Source: Photobacterium sp. GJ3 (GTDB taxonomy: Bacteria > Pseudomonadota > Gammaproteobacteria > Enterobacterales > Vibrionaceae). From it: a DNA stretch of 64,000 nt. The notes under the pieces are model-generated. The model was not told where the DNA came from and did no database searches. It worked only from the letters and a program-made list of their open reading frames with translations. The position numbers and the translations under genes are program-made. Positions 9,729-19,993 of the stretch are shown one piece after another (positions within the stretch are counted from its first letter, which is position 1; each line of letters starts with the position of its first letter). The DNA lies in the NCBI RefSeq assembly GCF_018199995.1, contig NZ_CP073578.1, positions 558,001-622,000 of the forward strand, in the 5' to 3' direction.

Positions 9729-10346
9729 TCAGTCCTTCGCGTTGGCGGTCAGCAAAAATGGGAAATGCCAGACATCTTTCCGGCGACCGAAGGTGTAAGC
9801 CAGAATAAAGCCAATGAACAAGGCGGCCAGAACCAGTCCGCGGACGGTATTGGTCATATTGTCGATTTGATCTGCGGCATGCTGAACCAGCTTTCCGTGT
9901 TCCAGTGTCAGTCGCAGATAGCCCACGATCTGGCCGTCATCCGTCAGCACCGGCTGCACAATCTGCTGGCGGCCAATACTGGCAGTCGACAGCGGTGTCG
10001 TCAGGCCGGACACCTGATCCAGTGGCATGGCATCTTCGGTTTGTGCCAGCGGGGTGCCTTCCACATCATAAATGCTGGCATCGAGAATCAGCGGCTCGTC
10101 AGAAATACGGTTCACCAGTGCCTGAAGTTTGTCCTGCTGATTTTCAAGAATATCGTCTGTTGCTGTGCTGGCGGCCTGCCGGGCAATAATGCGGGACAGC
10201 GACTGCGTCTGCTCACTCAGCATGTTGAAGTTGTTCTGATTCAGGCGGGCGCCATATTCCAGCATGGTGATGAGGCCAGCAAAGCTGAGGACCAGCACCA
10301 GAAACTGCCAGATACGCTGCATGCGTACAGTTTTGAACTTAAACAT
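9729..10346 (-). CDS. ytjB: YtjB (AhpA/Smp) family membrane protein
   Basis: This 205-aa protein has an N-terminal membrane segment (WQFLVLVLSFAGLITML), a periplasmic region of about 125 residues and a second membrane segment near residue 175 (GLVLAALFIGFILAY). That layout and its divergent position next to serB match the YtjB/AhpA (formerly Smp) proteins of enterobacteria and vibrios, whose function is poorly known. The start was chosen at the ATG giving MFKFKTVRMQ; the frame extends 127 codons further upstream, but through the serB promoter and gene start. Confidence 0.85.
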   Translation of the reverse strand: MFKFKTVRMQRIWQFLVLVLSFAGLITMLEYGARLNQNNFNMLSEQTQSLSRIIARQAASTATDDILENQQDKLQALVNRISDEPLILDASIYDVEGTPLAQTEDAMPLDQVSGLTTPLSTASIGRQQIVQPVLTDDGQIVGYLRLTLEHGKLVQHAADQIDNMTNTVRGLVLAALFIGFILAYTFGRRKDVWHFPFLLTANAKD

Positions 10347-10459
10347 AGTCGTGACTTCTTTGATCAGAATAACCAACCAATATTGGGACTTGCCCTGATA
10401 AATTGCAATAGGGTACTTTGTGGGGAGTTGAAATTGCATTGACATGGATGTGAGAGACC

Positions 10460-11410
10460 GTGCTGACGATAAAAAAACATACTTCGCTACATACCCGCTT
10501 TCCGGAAAGTGTTGCAGCAACCAATCTGGACGTGAAATACGTCTCGGCTGTGGTGTACAGTCAGGCGCTGACTCCGGAGCGGATTGATCGGATAGAACAT
10601 CACTGCGGTGAGACGTTCTCGGTGATCGCCGCCTGGAAAGTGGGGCAATACGACGTCCTGCTGCTGCGTAATCCGCTGACCGCTCCTTTGATTGAGGCAC
10701 TGGAAGCACATCGGGTGGATTATGCACCCTTCAGAGATTTGCCCGATTTATCTCAACCCGGCCTGGCTGTGTTTGATATGGATTCGACCGCCATTCAGAT
10801 TGAATGTATTGACGAAATTGCCAAACTGGCTGGCGTCGGTGAGCAGGTGGCGGAAGTCACCGAGCGTGCCATGCAGGGCGAGCTGGACTTTGAGCAGAGC
10901 TTGCGTGAGCGGGTCGCGACTCTGGCAGGGGCGAGTGCCGACATTCTGGAACAGGTGCGTCAGCAACTGCCCCTGATGCCGGAGATGCGCGAGCTGATTG
11001 CGGCGTTGCATCAGTACGGCTGGAAAACCGCCATTGCTTCCGGCGGCTTTACCTATTTTTCTGATTATCTGAAAGAAGCGTTGCAACTGGCGCATGCGCA
11101 ATCGAATCAGCTTGAAATTGTGGACGGCAAGCTGACCGGTCAGGTGCTGGGCAGTATCGTTGATGCACAGGCGAAGGCCGATATCTTACTTGAACTGGCT
11201 GAAGCCTATGATATTGCACCTCACAATACGTTGGCGGTCGGCGACGGTGCCAATGATCTGGTGATGATGTCTGCTGCCGGACTGGGCATTGCCTACCATG
11301 CTAAACCTAAAGTGGTGGCCACAGCGCCTGCGGCCGTTCGTTTTGCTGATCTCGGCGGGGTTTTGTGCCTGTTGTCGGCTTCGCTCTGGCCTCAGAAGAT
11401 TGGCTGGTAA
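10460..11410 (+). CDS. serB: phosphoserine phosphatase
   Basis: SerB removes phosphate from O-phosphoserine in the last step of serine synthesis. The 316-aa protein has an N-terminal ACT-like region of about 100 residues and a C-terminal HAD domain. The nucleophile motif is FDMDSTAIQ, followed by ECIDEIAKLAGVGEQVAEVT. The later motifs are ASGGFTYFSDYL and VGDGANDLVMM. It starts at a GTG at 10460, 113 bp from the divergent ytjB. Its length is normal for the family. Confidence 0.95.
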   Translation: MLTIKKHTSLHTRFPESVAATNLDVKYVSAVVYSQALTPERIDRIEHHCGETFSVIAAWKVGQYDVLLLRNPLTAPLIEALEAHRVDYAPFRDLPDLSQPGLAVFDMDSTAIQIECIDEIAKLAGVGEQVAEVTERAMQGELDFEQSLRERVATLAGASADILEQVRQQLPLMPEMRELIAALHQYGWKTAIASGGFTYFSDYLKEALQLAHAQSNQLEIVDGKLTGQVLGSIVDAQAKADILLELAEAYDIAPHNTLAVGDGANDLVMMSAAGLGIAYHAKPKVVATAPAAVRFADLGGVLCLLSASLWPQKIGW

Positions 11411-11435
11411 GCAGCCACAGCTATTGAGCAATCGG

Positions 11436-11455
11436 GTCCCCGTTTGTGCGGGGAC
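11436..11455 (+). terminator. hairpin between convergent serB and PilZ gene
   Basis: GTCCCCG (11436-11442) pairs with CGGGGAC (11449-11455) across TTTGTG. No T run follows on either strand, so the terminator role is uncertain. Confidence 0.45.
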
Positions 11456-11519
11456 TCAAAGGGTCGATAGATACGAACGGGTTCATGTTCTTCCCGCTCA
11501 ACCGGGTTCTCGTCCCGTG

Positions 11520-13892
11520 TTACAGCCCCAGCCTCAGTAAGACTTCATCCGTAATATCGTAAAACTCACCAAAGCCCATCAGAGAGGTAAATTCGATTTC
11601 CAGCGAGCGGGCCCGGTGCATGGCGACTCTGGACAATTCGGCCAGTTCCTGCGCGATCAGCGCCGTGGTCGGATCCAGTAACGGCACCGCCGTGATCCGG
11701 ACAGCCAGAAAATGCCCTTGCTCACGTGCCTGCCGGGTAAACTGACGACGGCTTTCACCGGTCTGGAAATCACTGAACAATTTGCTGATCACTCTGGGCG
11801 TCTGGCCGGGTTGCGGCAAGATAGCCAGATACAGCTCATGAACATAGGGCTGTGTGACTGCGATGGGACGCATGGTTTCGCTCAACAACTGTTTCACCCG
11901 GTGCTGGAAAATCGGGGCCAGTGACAGTTGTTTCTCATCTCCGGATTGCTGCAGTAATTTACCCAGGGTCGGTAAGGGCTTGTTGGCCCCGATTGCCCGG
12001 ACTTTGACCTGATTTTCAACCTTTTCGCAGAAATACGGCAGACAGTTCAGGCGGGTCAGCAGCATCTGGTGCATGGCCAGCAGCAGCGGACCGGCTGGCA
12101 TAATTTCTTCACTGACCGGCAGCCTTGCTTCGTTGTGTTTGATTAACCGGCGCAGGAAATGCTCGCTGCGGGCGGCATCTTCGCCACGACCCGCGGTCAG
12201 CTGCACATTGCGGCAGTCCGGACTCAGACGGACAACCTGATAAGGAATACGCCGTAAAGGTGCTTCTTTCGCCATTTGCAGCAGTTCATCAAAGGTGACT
12301 TTGAGTTGATCTCCCCGTTTCGCCCTCAGGGGCTCATCCAGCCGCAGGTTCAGGCCCCGGGTTGAAATATCAATGGTATGACCGAGGAGCGTGCTTCCTT
12401 CCTGTTCTGGTGTGGCGGGCACTTCCAGCGCAACCGGGGTTTTGAACAGAAAACGGGACTCACTTCGCTGCGGTTTGGGATCGAAATACACCGCACGGGT
12501 TGCTGCAACCGGATTGCGCGGATGACGGAACACTTGCAACTGCTTGCTTGGCAGTGCTGGTTTTTCGGTCAGGCGGTAATCGTTCTGGCCCGCACGGTTG
12601 GTTAAATCCTGAAGCACACCGATGTGCGTCAGGGTCGAGAGGGTATCCAGCAATTCCGGGGCAATTTCCTGTAACTGGTTCCGGTCATCCTGACTGATGG
12701 GATACAGTGATAGCCGAATCACACGCCAGCTGTCGCGGGCGGCACCGATGTGCCAGAACAGCTGACGTTCTTCAACGCGCATTTCCGGCAGCGCGGCAGA
12801 ATAAAAATAAGATTTGCCTTCATGCTGATGGGTAAAGCTGTAGATCAGCGTACTGCACTGACTCATGCCTTCTTTGCCCAGCGTTCGGATCCGCTCTTCC
12901 GACAACAAATGGTTGATGACAGACTGATTCCGTTCGTCATGCCAGTGTTCCCAGACATGACGATTGTGTTCGGTGAGTAAACAGTATTTCAGTTCAGTTC
13001 CGGCAAAAAACAGTGGAATACTGCTGGTATGTTTCAGAAAACAGTGTTCATAGCCGCGGGCTCGCGTCTGGATAATTTTGTCTTCATAGTTACGCCGGGA
13101 GCGGTTTGCTGTTTGTTGTCTGCTGGCTTCAATGGCATCTTTGATGGCGTCATTGGGGGCCACCAGCACCAGTCGCAGCCAGGTAAAACTTTCATTGTCA
13201 TGCGGCGTAACACCTAAGACCCGGTAATTCATGCCCTGCATTAACCGCTCGTCTTTCAGTTGCTTGGCCAGCTCCGGGAAATAGGCCGTCACCATCTGGC
13301 CTTCAACATACCGGAAGGCGGACGAGACCCGGAAACGAGCACCCGACGGTGAGATATCGGCGGAAATACCATTCACTTCCTGTGAATACGGCAGACTCAG
13401 CACCACCGGGGTCGAAATCTGGATCCGTTGTTCACTGCGGTTCAGATGATAGCCAAACCGTAAAAGTTCGGCTGAAAAAGGAGGGGCGTCTTCAACCGGG
13501 GGCGCTTCCGGCTCTGCGGCCTGCTGGGGCTCCGGCTGCTGTTGTCGCATCACCCGGAAATTGTTACGGGTGGTCATCAGCGATTCATAAACGCCGACCC
13601 GGAATTGATCGCCGTAGGCTTTGATTCGGCGACGATAGACATTCATCGCGACATCATCCAGCCAGTGCGTCATGCCGTGCAGCTCATAAGGGCGGCACTC
13701 GCCATTCACTTTGCCGCGCAGATCAACGGGTTGCCGGCACGGTGCCATCAAACGGTTCAGTTCCATTTTGACCTGCAGCCGGGTCGGGCCGTTGAGATCA
13801 TTGGTCAGATGCTGAAACAGATCGTTGAAATCCTCGCTGTCATAAGCGGGCAGCAGTTGTTCTATCAGTCCTTTGTATTCGTCCAGCAACAT
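11520..13892 (-). CDS. large two-PilZ-domain protein (likely c-di-GMP receptor)
   Basis: This 790-aa cytoplasmic protein has two regions with intact PilZ c-di-GMP-binding motifs. The first is RSEQR followed by SADISPSGARF, around residues 150-200. The second is RSESR followed by TIDISTRGLNL, around residues 465-515. The remaining N- and C-terminal regions have no motif I recognise. The position between serB and radA matches a PilZ protein in V. cholerae, which I believe is one of the Plz set. Such proteins change motility or biofilm traits on binding c-di-GMP; the actual output here is not visible. Confidence 0.85.
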   Translation of the reverse strand: MLLDEYKGLIEQLLPAYDSEDFNDLFQHLTNDLNGPTRLQVKMELNRLMAPCRQPVDLRGKVNGECRPYELHGMTHWLDDVAMNVYRRRIKAYGDQFRVGVYESLMTTRNNFRVMRQQQPEPQQAAEPEAPPVEDAPPFSAELLRFGYHLNRSEQRIQISTPVVLSLPYSQEVNGISADISPSGARFRVSSAFRYVEGQMVTAYFPELAKQLKDERLMQGMNYRVLGVTPHDNESFTWLRLVLVAPNDAIKDAIEASRQQTANRSRRNYEDKIIQTRARGYEHCFLKHTSSIPLFFAGTELKYCLLTEHNRHVWEHWHDERNQSVINHLLSEERIRTLGKEGMSQCSTLIYSFTHQHEGKSYFYSAALPEMRVEERQLFWHIGAARDSWRVIRLSLYPISQDDRNQLQEIAPELLDTLSTLTHIGVLQDLTNRAGQNDYRLTEKPALPSKQLQVFRHPRNPVAATRAVYFDPKPQRSESRFLFKTPVALEVPATPEQEGSTLLGHTIDISTRGLNLRLDEPLRAKRGDQLKVTFDELLQMAKEAPLRRIPYQVVRLSPDCRNVQLTAGRGEDAARSEHFLRRLIKHNEARLPVSEEIMPAGPLLLAMHQMLLTRLNCLPYFCEKVENQVKVRAIGANKPLPTLGKLLQQSGDEKQLSLAPIFQHRVKQLLSETMRPIAVTQPYVHELYLAILPQPGQTPRVISKLFSDFQTGESRRQFTRQAREQGHFLAVRITAVPLLDPTTALIAQELAELSRVAMHRARSLEIEFTSLMGFGEFYDITDEVLLRLGL

Positions 13893-14079
13893 AGTGGTTT
13901 TAGCAACAGGTCTCTATCGGGTATGATTTCCAATTGTGCAGTAAAATTGAAAATTGTCATAAGTTTGTGGACGGAAAGTCTGGCCTGGCGCATGTCCTGG
14001 CGGTTTCTTCATCATTTTGGTGCTTGGATTCTCTTATCCGAAGCAGCCATTCACAGGCTTAGGTTATGCAAGGGTTATC

Positions 14080-15471
14080 ATGGCAAAAACCAAAAGAGCT
14101 TACGTCTGCAGCGAATGCGGGGCTGACTTCCCACGCTGGCAGGGCCAGTGCAGTGCCTGCGCCGCTTGGAATACCATTACCGAATTCACCATTCCGAAAA
14201 CCAAATCGGCCCTGGGCGGGGCGGGCAACGGCAGTGCGGCAAACAGCTATGCCGGTGCGGCCACCAAAGTGCAGAAGCTTTCTGAAGTTGAAAGCAAAGA
14301 TCTGCCTCGATTCAGCTCAGGAATTTCTGAGCTGGACCGGGTGCTGGGGGGCGGGATTGTCCCAGGCTCCGTGCTGCTGTTGTGTGGTGACCCTGGGGCC
14401 GGTAAATCGACGCTGTTGTTGCAGAGTATTGGTTCTGTGGCGGGCTCACGTGAGGCGTTGTACGTGTCGGGTGAAGAATCCATTCATCAGATTTCCCAGC
14501 GGGCGAAGCGGCTGGGTACACCGAACATCGACCGGATTCAGGTGGTGGCGGAAACCTCAGTCGAACAAATCCTGCATCATGTGCAGGAGCAGAAAGCTGA
14601 ATTTGTCATTATTGACTCCATTCAAACCATGACCGTGGCACACAATGAGTCGGCGGCCGGCAGTCCGAGTCAGGTCAAAGAATCTGCTGCTGCGCTGACC
14701 CGGTTTGCCAAGACGGAAGGGGTAACCTTCATGATTGTCGGCCACATCAACAAAGATTCCAACGTTGCCGGTCCGATGCAGCTGATCCACATTGTCGATG
14801 GCTTGTTCGCGCTGTCGTCAACGTCCGATGAAAAGTTCCGTGTATTACGAACCTCGAAGAATCGCTTCGGAGCCGATTCTGAATCCTGCTTCTTTGCCAT
14901 GACAGAAACCGGCATGAAACAGGTCAAGAACCCGTCTGCGATTTTCCTCAGCCGCTCGAATAAGAACCATGCTGGTTCGGTGTGTACCACGCTGTGGGAA
15001 GGGACCCGGCCTTTGCTGGTGGAGATTCAGGCGTTGTGTAACCAGTCGCTGACCGAAGTGCCGCGACGCCTGAGTGTGGGCTACGATTCCAACCGGCTGG
15101 CGATGTCGATTGCGGTGCTGGCCCGCCACGGCGGCGTGATGCTGTCGGATATGGATATCTTCGTCAACTGCGTTGGCGGGATCCGAATTGAGGAAACCTC
15201 GGCGGACCTTTCCGTGCTGCTGGCGATTTTCTCCAGCTTCAAAAACGCGCCGATCCCGCAGGATGTGCTGGTGTTCGGTGAGATTGGCCTGAATGGCGAT
15301 ATCCGGCCCTCGGCCAATGGCGTTGAGCGGATCCGTGAAGCGGCGAAGCAGGGCTTTACCCGGGCGATCATTCCGAAAGCGAACGCCAGCCGCCCGTTGC
15401 CGGGCATCGAGATTATCGCCGTTGAAGATCTGCAGGAAGCGCTGACGGCGTTCGAACGGGTTGCCGTTTAA
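14080..15471 (+). CDS. radA: DNA repair protein RadA
   Basis: RadA is a RecA-like, branch-migrating ATPase used in recombination repair. The start at 14080 gives MAKTKRAYVCSECGADF, the standard family N-terminus. The zinc finger is formed by Cys10, Cys13, Cys24 and Cys27. Walker A is GDPGAGKST near residue 103. The RadA-specific KNRFG motif is near residue 259. The C-terminal third is the Lon-protease-like domain, with VFGEIGLNGDIRP. The length is 463 aa, normal for the family. The open frame extends 21 codons upstream, but without family support. Confidence 0.96.
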   Translation: MAKTKRAYVCSECGADFPRWQGQCSACAAWNTITEFTIPKTKSALGGAGNGSAANSYAGAATKVQKLSEVESKDLPRFSSGISELDRVLGGGIVPGSVLLLCGDPGAGKSTLLLQSIGSVAGSREALYVSGEESIHQISQRAKRLGTPNIDRIQVVAETSVEQILHHVQEQKAEFVIIDSIQTMTVAHNESAAGSPSQVKESAAALTRFAKTEGVTFMIVGHINKDSNVAGPMQLIHIVDGLFALSSTSDEKFRVLRTSKNRFGADSESCFFAMTETGMKQVKNPSAIFLSRSNKNHAGSVCTTLWEGTRPLLVEIQALCNQSLTEVPRRLSVGYDSNRLAMSIAVLARHGGVMLSDMDIFVNCVGGIRIEETSADLSVLLAIFSSFKNAPIPQDVLVFGEIGLNGDIRPSANGVERIREAAKQGFTRAIIPKANASRPLPGIEIIAVEDLQEALTAFERVAV

Positions 15472-15474
15472 GCG

Positions 15475-15849
15475 CTATTCATCTGCAGCCAGATCGGTGA
15501 GATGCGCCAGCTCGCGATGCAGCAGGGCATCATCACCCAGATTCAGCTCAATTAAACGGCGCAGGTGCGACAGGCTGTCGATATCAATGTGGGCGATTTT
15601 CATCCGCAGCGTGGTTTCGTCCTGCTCGATCAGTTCAGCGGCCATGGTCAGATGAACATCGGTCTGCGGTAACACGATATCGACGTCAAATGTGTTGTCC
15701 TCGCGCTGTGGCCAGTCTTCAGGGCGGGAGAGCAACACGCCATGCAGGGAAATATCTTTCAGTGTGGTGTGCCATGTAGCGCCTGCCTGTTGCAGCGTTG
15801 CCGGTGCCTGATACACAATCCGGATAAACTGACGTCGTTCTTTCATCAT
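15475..15849 (-). CDS. single PilZ domain protein
   Basis: This 124-aa protein is essentially one PilZ domain. It carries the RxxxR motif in ERRQFIR at the N-terminus and the KDISLHGVLL motif near residue 33. It ends three bases from the radA stop, on the opposite strand. Two PilZ genes flanking radA suggest a local c-di-GMP theme, but no partner is visible. Confidence 0.85.
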   Translation of the reverse strand: MMKERRQFIRIVYQAPATLQQAGATWHTTLKDISLHGVLLSRPEDWPQREDNTFDVDIVLPQTDVHLTMAAELIEQDETTLRMKIAHIDIDSLSHLRRLIELNLGDDALLHRELAHLTDLAADE

Positions 15850-15954
15850 CTGCGCGTCCTCTGGGATCCATTCTTCGAGTGTAGGGCGATCCGGCCCGCT
15901 GACCCAAATAGAGAAAAAGCTTTGTTGATAGCGCTCTCACTCTGATTCTCAGAT

Positions 15955-15980
15955 CAAAAAAGGCTGCCCTGAGGCAGCCT
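15955..15980 (-). terminator. Rho-independent terminator of ettA
   Basis: AGGCTGCC (15961-15968) and GGCAGCCT (15973-15980) form the stem around CTGA. Read on the minus strand, the T run comes from A15955-A15961. Confidence 0.85.
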
Positions 15981-16003
15981 TCGGTTCAATCTTTTAGGAT
16001 GGC

Positions 16004-17671
16004 TTACTTGGCAATTCGCTTGTACTTGATGCGGTGTGGCTCTGCAGCCTGCGCACCCAGCGTCTTTTTCAGCCAGTCGGTGTATTCGGTGTAGTTCCCT
16101 TCGAAGAAGTTCACCTGACCTTCATCACGGTAGTCCAGAATATGGGTCGCGATCCGGTCGAGGAACCAACGGTCGTGCGAGATCACCATGGCACAGCCCG
16201 GGAATTCCAGCAGCGCTTCTTCCAGTGCGCGCAGGGTTTCTACGTCCAGGTCGTTGGTTGGCTCATCGAGCAGCAGCACGTTGCCGCCAGCTTTCAGCAG
16301 TTTGGCCAGATGGACACGGTTCCGCTCACCACCCGAGAGTTCACCGATGCGTTTTTGCTGATCGCTGCCTCTGAAGTTGAAACGGGACACGTAAGCACGG
16401 GACTGGATCTCGAAGTTGTTGATGCGAATCACATCATTGCCTTCAGAGATTTCCTGATACACGGTGTTGTTGTCGTTCATGCTGTCGCGGAACTGTTCTA
16501 CAGAGGCCAGTGTCACCGTGTCGCCCAGTTCAATGCTGCCTGTATCCGGTTGCTCGGTGCCACTCAGCATTTTGAACAGGGTTGATTTACCTGCACCGTT
16601 GGCACCGATGATGCCCACGATCGCACCTTTCGGAACGCTGAAAGACAGATCGTCGATCAGAACGCGATCACCGAAGGATTTGGTCAGGTTGCTGACTTCA
16701 ATGACTTTGTCACCCAGACGCTCACCCGGCGGGATAAACAGTTCGTTGGTCTCGTTTCGCTTCTGATGATCTGCGGTGTTCAGTTCTTCAAAGCGGGCCA
16801 TACGCGCCTTGGATTTCGCCTGACGGCCTTTCGGGTTCTGACGTACCCACTCCAGCTCTTTCTCGATGGTTTTCTGACGCGCTTTCTCCTGAGAGGCTTC
16901 CTGCTTCAGACGGGCATCTTTCTGCTCCAGCCAGGACGTATAGTTGCCCTGCCATGGAATGCCTTCACCCCGGTCCAGTTCCAGAATCCAGCCCGCGGCG
17001 TTGTCCAGGAAGTAACGGTCGTGCGTGATGGCCACGACGGTTCCGGTGTAATCAACCAGGAAGCGCTCCAGCCAGCCCACAGATTCTGCATCCAGGTGGT
17101 TGGTTGGTTCGTCGAGCAGCAGCATGTCTGGTTTTTCCAGCAGCAGACGGCAAATCGCAACCCGGCGGCGCTCACCACCGGAAAGGTGTTTGATCTGAGC
17201 ATCCCACTCCGGCAGACGCAGGGCATCTGCCGCACGCTCCAGAGTGTTTTCCAGATTGTGGCCGTCTTTGGCCTGAATCAGGCTTTCCAGTTCGCCTTGT
17301 TCTTTTGCCAGGGCATCGAAATCGGCATCCGCATCTGCGTAAGCTGCGTAAACGGCGTCCAGACGTGTCAGGGCATTGGCCACGTCAGAAACGGCCTCTT
17401 CGACCACTTCACGGACCGTTTTTTCTTCATCCAGCACTGGCTCCTGCGGCAGGTAGCCAACATTCAAGCCTGGTTGTGGACGGGCTTCACCTTCGATATC
17501 GGTATCAATCCCGGCCATGATACGCAGCAGGGTCGATTTACCCGAGCCGTTCAGGCCCAGAACACCGATTTTGGCGCCCGGGAAGAAGCTCAGTGAAATA
17601 TCTTTCAGGATCTGTCGTTTCGGTGGCACAACTTTGCTCACCCGCGACATGGTATAGACGTATTCAGCCAT
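16004..17671 (-). CDS. ettA: energy-dependent translational throttle protein EttA
   Basis: EttA is an ABC-F ATPase that binds the ribosomal E site and gates elongation according to ATP/ADP level. The 555-aa protein has two ABC domains: GLNGSGKSTLLRIM and LSGGERRRVAICRLLLEKPD in the first, GANGAGKSTLFKML and LSGGERNRVHLAKLL in the second. A charged linker between them has the arm-like stretch WVRQNPKGRQAKSKARM. It has no membrane segments. The start MAEYVYTMSRVSKVVPP matches the family. It is a monocistronic leftward gene with its own terminator. Confidence 0.96.
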   Translation of the reverse strand: MAEYVYTMSRVSKVVPPKRQILKDISLSFFPGAKIGVLGLNGSGKSTLLRIMAGIDTDIEGEARPQPGLNVGYLPQEPVLDEEKTVREVVEEAVSDVANALTRLDAVYAAYADADADFDALAKEQGELESLIQAKDGHNLENTLERAADALRLPEWDAQIKHLSGGERRRVAICRLLLEKPDMLLLDEPTNHLDAESVGWLERFLVDYTGTVVAITHDRYFLDNAAGWILELDRGEGIPWQGNYTSWLEQKDARLKQEASQEKARQKTIEKELEWVRQNPKGRQAKSKARMARFEELNTADHQKRNETNELFIPPGERLGDKVIEVSNLTKSFGDRVLIDDLSFSVPKGAIVGIIGANGAGKSTLFKMLSGTEQPDTGSIELGDTVTLASVEQFRDSMNDNNTVYQEISEGNDVIRINNFEIQSRAYVSRFNFRGSDQQKRIGELSGGERNRVHLAKLLKAGGNVLLLDEPTNDLDVETLRALEEALLEFPGCAMVISHDRWFLDRIATHILDYRDEGQVNFFEGNYTEYTDWLKKTLGAQAAEPHRIKYKRIAK

Positions 17672-17995
17672 TTCCGTAAGTCATCTCTGATTATTGGAGA
17701 AAGGGGTATTTTAACCATTCTGGGCCTAAGTTTAACAGCAATGTCTCAGAATGATGGTTAAGATGAATACAGGGTGACCTGAGGAAATGGATTGAATGGG
17801 GTGTGACTGTGTCTGCTGAATCATTGCCACAGTTTTGGTGCAACTTCAGTGATACAGTGCCAGAAAAACAGGGTCGCCTGTGCATTCTGACCTCCGCCTG
17901 ACTTCAGGCTGACGCAGGTCATTCCCCCTGAGGCTAGGATATTGGCCTGCAGGGGCTTGAAGCCCACAGATTGAATGAGTTGATAAAGGGGACAT
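17672..17995 (+). other. 324-bp divergent ettA/slt promoter region
   Basis: No gene is seen. Both ettA and slt must start from here. Short inverted repeats include GCCTGACTTCAGGC near 17898 and GGGCTTGAAGCCC near 17953. I recognise no regulator site. Confidence 0.4.
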
Positions 17996-19933
17996 ATGCA
18001 GTCTGAAGTAGTGTTGCGCCATCCGAGTCGCTGGCTGTTGGGTCTGGGACTGTGGATGCTGCTGGGAGGAAGCGCAGCGCAGGCTGCGACGTTGGAGCAG
18101 CAACGGGCGTGGTATGAGGCCGCAAAAGAAGCGCTGGAAAAAAACAATCAGTCCGCTTATCAATCTTACCGGAAAAAGCTGGATGACTATCCGCTGACGC
18201 CTTATCTGGATTACCGTCAGTTTCAGGAAGGCCTTGCAAAACGCCAGCCGAAAGAAGTCCGGGCATTTCTCGACAAATACAAGGATCTCCCATTTACCAT
18301 CAAGCTCAGATATTCCTATCTGGATGAACTGGCTGATGCCGGCCGCTGGCGCGATCTGGTGACATTTCAGACCGAGCCGCCATACCGGGAAAGCTATCAG
18401 TGTCAGTATTATTATGCGCTGAGCAAAACCGGGCAGACGAAAGCCGCGTGGGAAGGGGCGGAATCGCTCTGGCTGACGGGGGCATCGCTGGATGATGATT
18501 GCGATCCGATGCTGGAAGCCTGGGAAAAAGCAGGCAAGCGGACCAATGCGCTGATCCTCGATCGCATGCTGTTAGTGTTTGAAGCCGGTAATCAGGGATT
18601 ATTGAAATATCTCGACAAACAATTGTCCGGTCAGGCCCGAGCAGAGGGCGATACGGTTTTGGCCCTGTTCAGTCAGCCCGAAGGCGTGGCTGAATTTGCC
18701 AAAAAGAGCAAAGTGACCGAATTTAACCGTCAGCTCAGTACACTGGCGTATCAGCGACTGGTGCGTGTGGATACTGCCGAAGCGCGGAAGCAACTGGAGC
18801 GGGTGGCTGATGGCCAGAAACTCAGTTCAGATCAAAAACAGGCGCTGGCAAATTATACTGCGGCCCGGCTGATGGATTCCGATAACCCTGAGCAGATCCG
18901 CTGGCGGGATGCCACGTTGCGTCTGAGCAAAGATGATGATCTGATCAGCCGACGGATTCGCGTGGCGCTGCGTGAAGGCAACTGGACGGAAGCACAAGCC
19001 TGGATCCCGGCGTTGTCGAAGGAAGAACAGGAGACGTTGCGCTGGAAGTTCTGGCAGGCGCACCTGCTGGCAAAAACCAATCCGGTAGCCGCCAAACCGC
19101 AATATCAGGCGTTGCTGGGCGACCGGAACTTCTACAGTGCAGCGGCTGCCACCGTGTTGGGTGAGACTATTGACTTCCCGGTGGAAACCCTGACGGATGC
19201 CGAAAAAGATGTGTCGCCATATCTGCCGGCCCTGAAGCGGATCGAGGAAATGCTGGCGACAGAGAAAGTCTATGATGCCAATCTTGAATGGTGGTATTTG
19301 CTCAAAGATCTGGATCCGAAAGCCATCTGGCCATTGGCCGGTTATGCCGGTGAGAATCAGTGGCACCATCTGACGGTACAGGCCACGATTTATGGTCAGA
19401 TGTGGGAGCATCTGTCGCTGCGTTTCCCGCTGGCCTTTGCAAATACGTTTCAGTCATACGGCAAGCAGCGTGAACTGCAGACGACGACTATGATGGCACT
19501 GGCACGTCAGGAAAGCGCCCTGAATCCACAGGCTGTCTCGCCGGTTGGCGCACGGGGATTGATGCAACTGATGCCCGCGACGGCGAAACATACCGCGCGA
19601 AAACTGGGTTATAAGTATTCAGGGGTGAGCAGTCTGTTCGAGCCGGAAGTGAATATCCGGTTGGGCAGCGGCTATCTCAAAATGATGCTGGAGCGCTATG
19701 ACAATAATCGCATCTTCGCTTTTGCTGCGTATAACGCCGGGCCGGGCCGTGTGACCCGCTGGCGGGACATCAGCGGGGGTCAGTTGGATGCCTTTGCGTT
19801 CATGGAAACGATTCCTTTCGGGGAGACCCGCGGTTATGTTCAGAATGTGCTGATGTTTAAGGGATATTACGACAAGCTTCTGGGTCAGGATGTCCAACTG
19901 CTGACGACGGAAGAGCTGAACGCAAAGTACTGA
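17996..19933 (+). CDS. slt: soluble lytic murein transglycosylase
   Basis: Slt70-type enzymes cut the MurNAc-GlcNAc bond of peptidoglycan from the non-reducing end, forming anhydromuropeptides in the periplasm. The 645-aa product has a signal peptide ending near GGSAAQA, a long alpha-helical superhelix region and a C-terminal goose-lysozyme-like domain. That domain holds the catalytic Glu in MALARQESALNPQAVS, then GARGLMQLMPATAK and AYNAGPGRVTRW. The length matches E. coli Slt. It precedes trpR, the same order as in enterobacteria. Confidence 0.95.
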   Translation: MQSEVVLRHPSRWLLGLGLWMLLGGSAAQAATLEQQRAWYEAAKEALEKNNQSAYQSYRKKLDDYPLTPYLDYRQFQEGLAKRQPKEVRAFLDKYKDLPFTIKLRYSYLDELADAGRWRDLVTFQTEPPYRESYQCQYYYALSKTGQTKAAWEGAESLWLTGASLDDDCDPMLEAWEKAGKRTNALILDRMLLVFEAGNQGLLKYLDKQLSGQARAEGDTVLALFSQPEGVAEFAKKSKVTEFNRQLSTLAYQRLVRVDTAEARKQLERVADGQKLSSDQKQALANYTAARLMDSDNPEQIRWRDATLRLSKDDDLISRRIRVALREGNWTEAQAWIPALSKEEQETLRWKFWQAHLLAKTNPVAAKPQYQALLGDRNFYSAAAATVLGETIDFPVETLTDAEKDVSPYLPALKRIEEMLATEKVYDANLEWWYLLKDLDPKAIWPLAGYAGENQWHHLTVQATIYGQMWEHLSLRFPLAFANTFQSYGKQRELQTTTMMALARQESALNPQAVSPVGARGLMQLMPATAKHTARKLGYKYSGVSSLFEPEVNIRLGSGYLKMMLERYDNNRIFAFAAYNAGPGRVTRWRDISGGQLDAFAFMETIPFGETRGYVQNVLMFKGYYDKLLGQDVQLLTTEELNAKY

Positions 19934-19993
19934 TTCAGTGCTGAGAGTCGCCATTCAGGCTGGTTCAGGGTAGAATTCGGGAGTGTTTGTCAG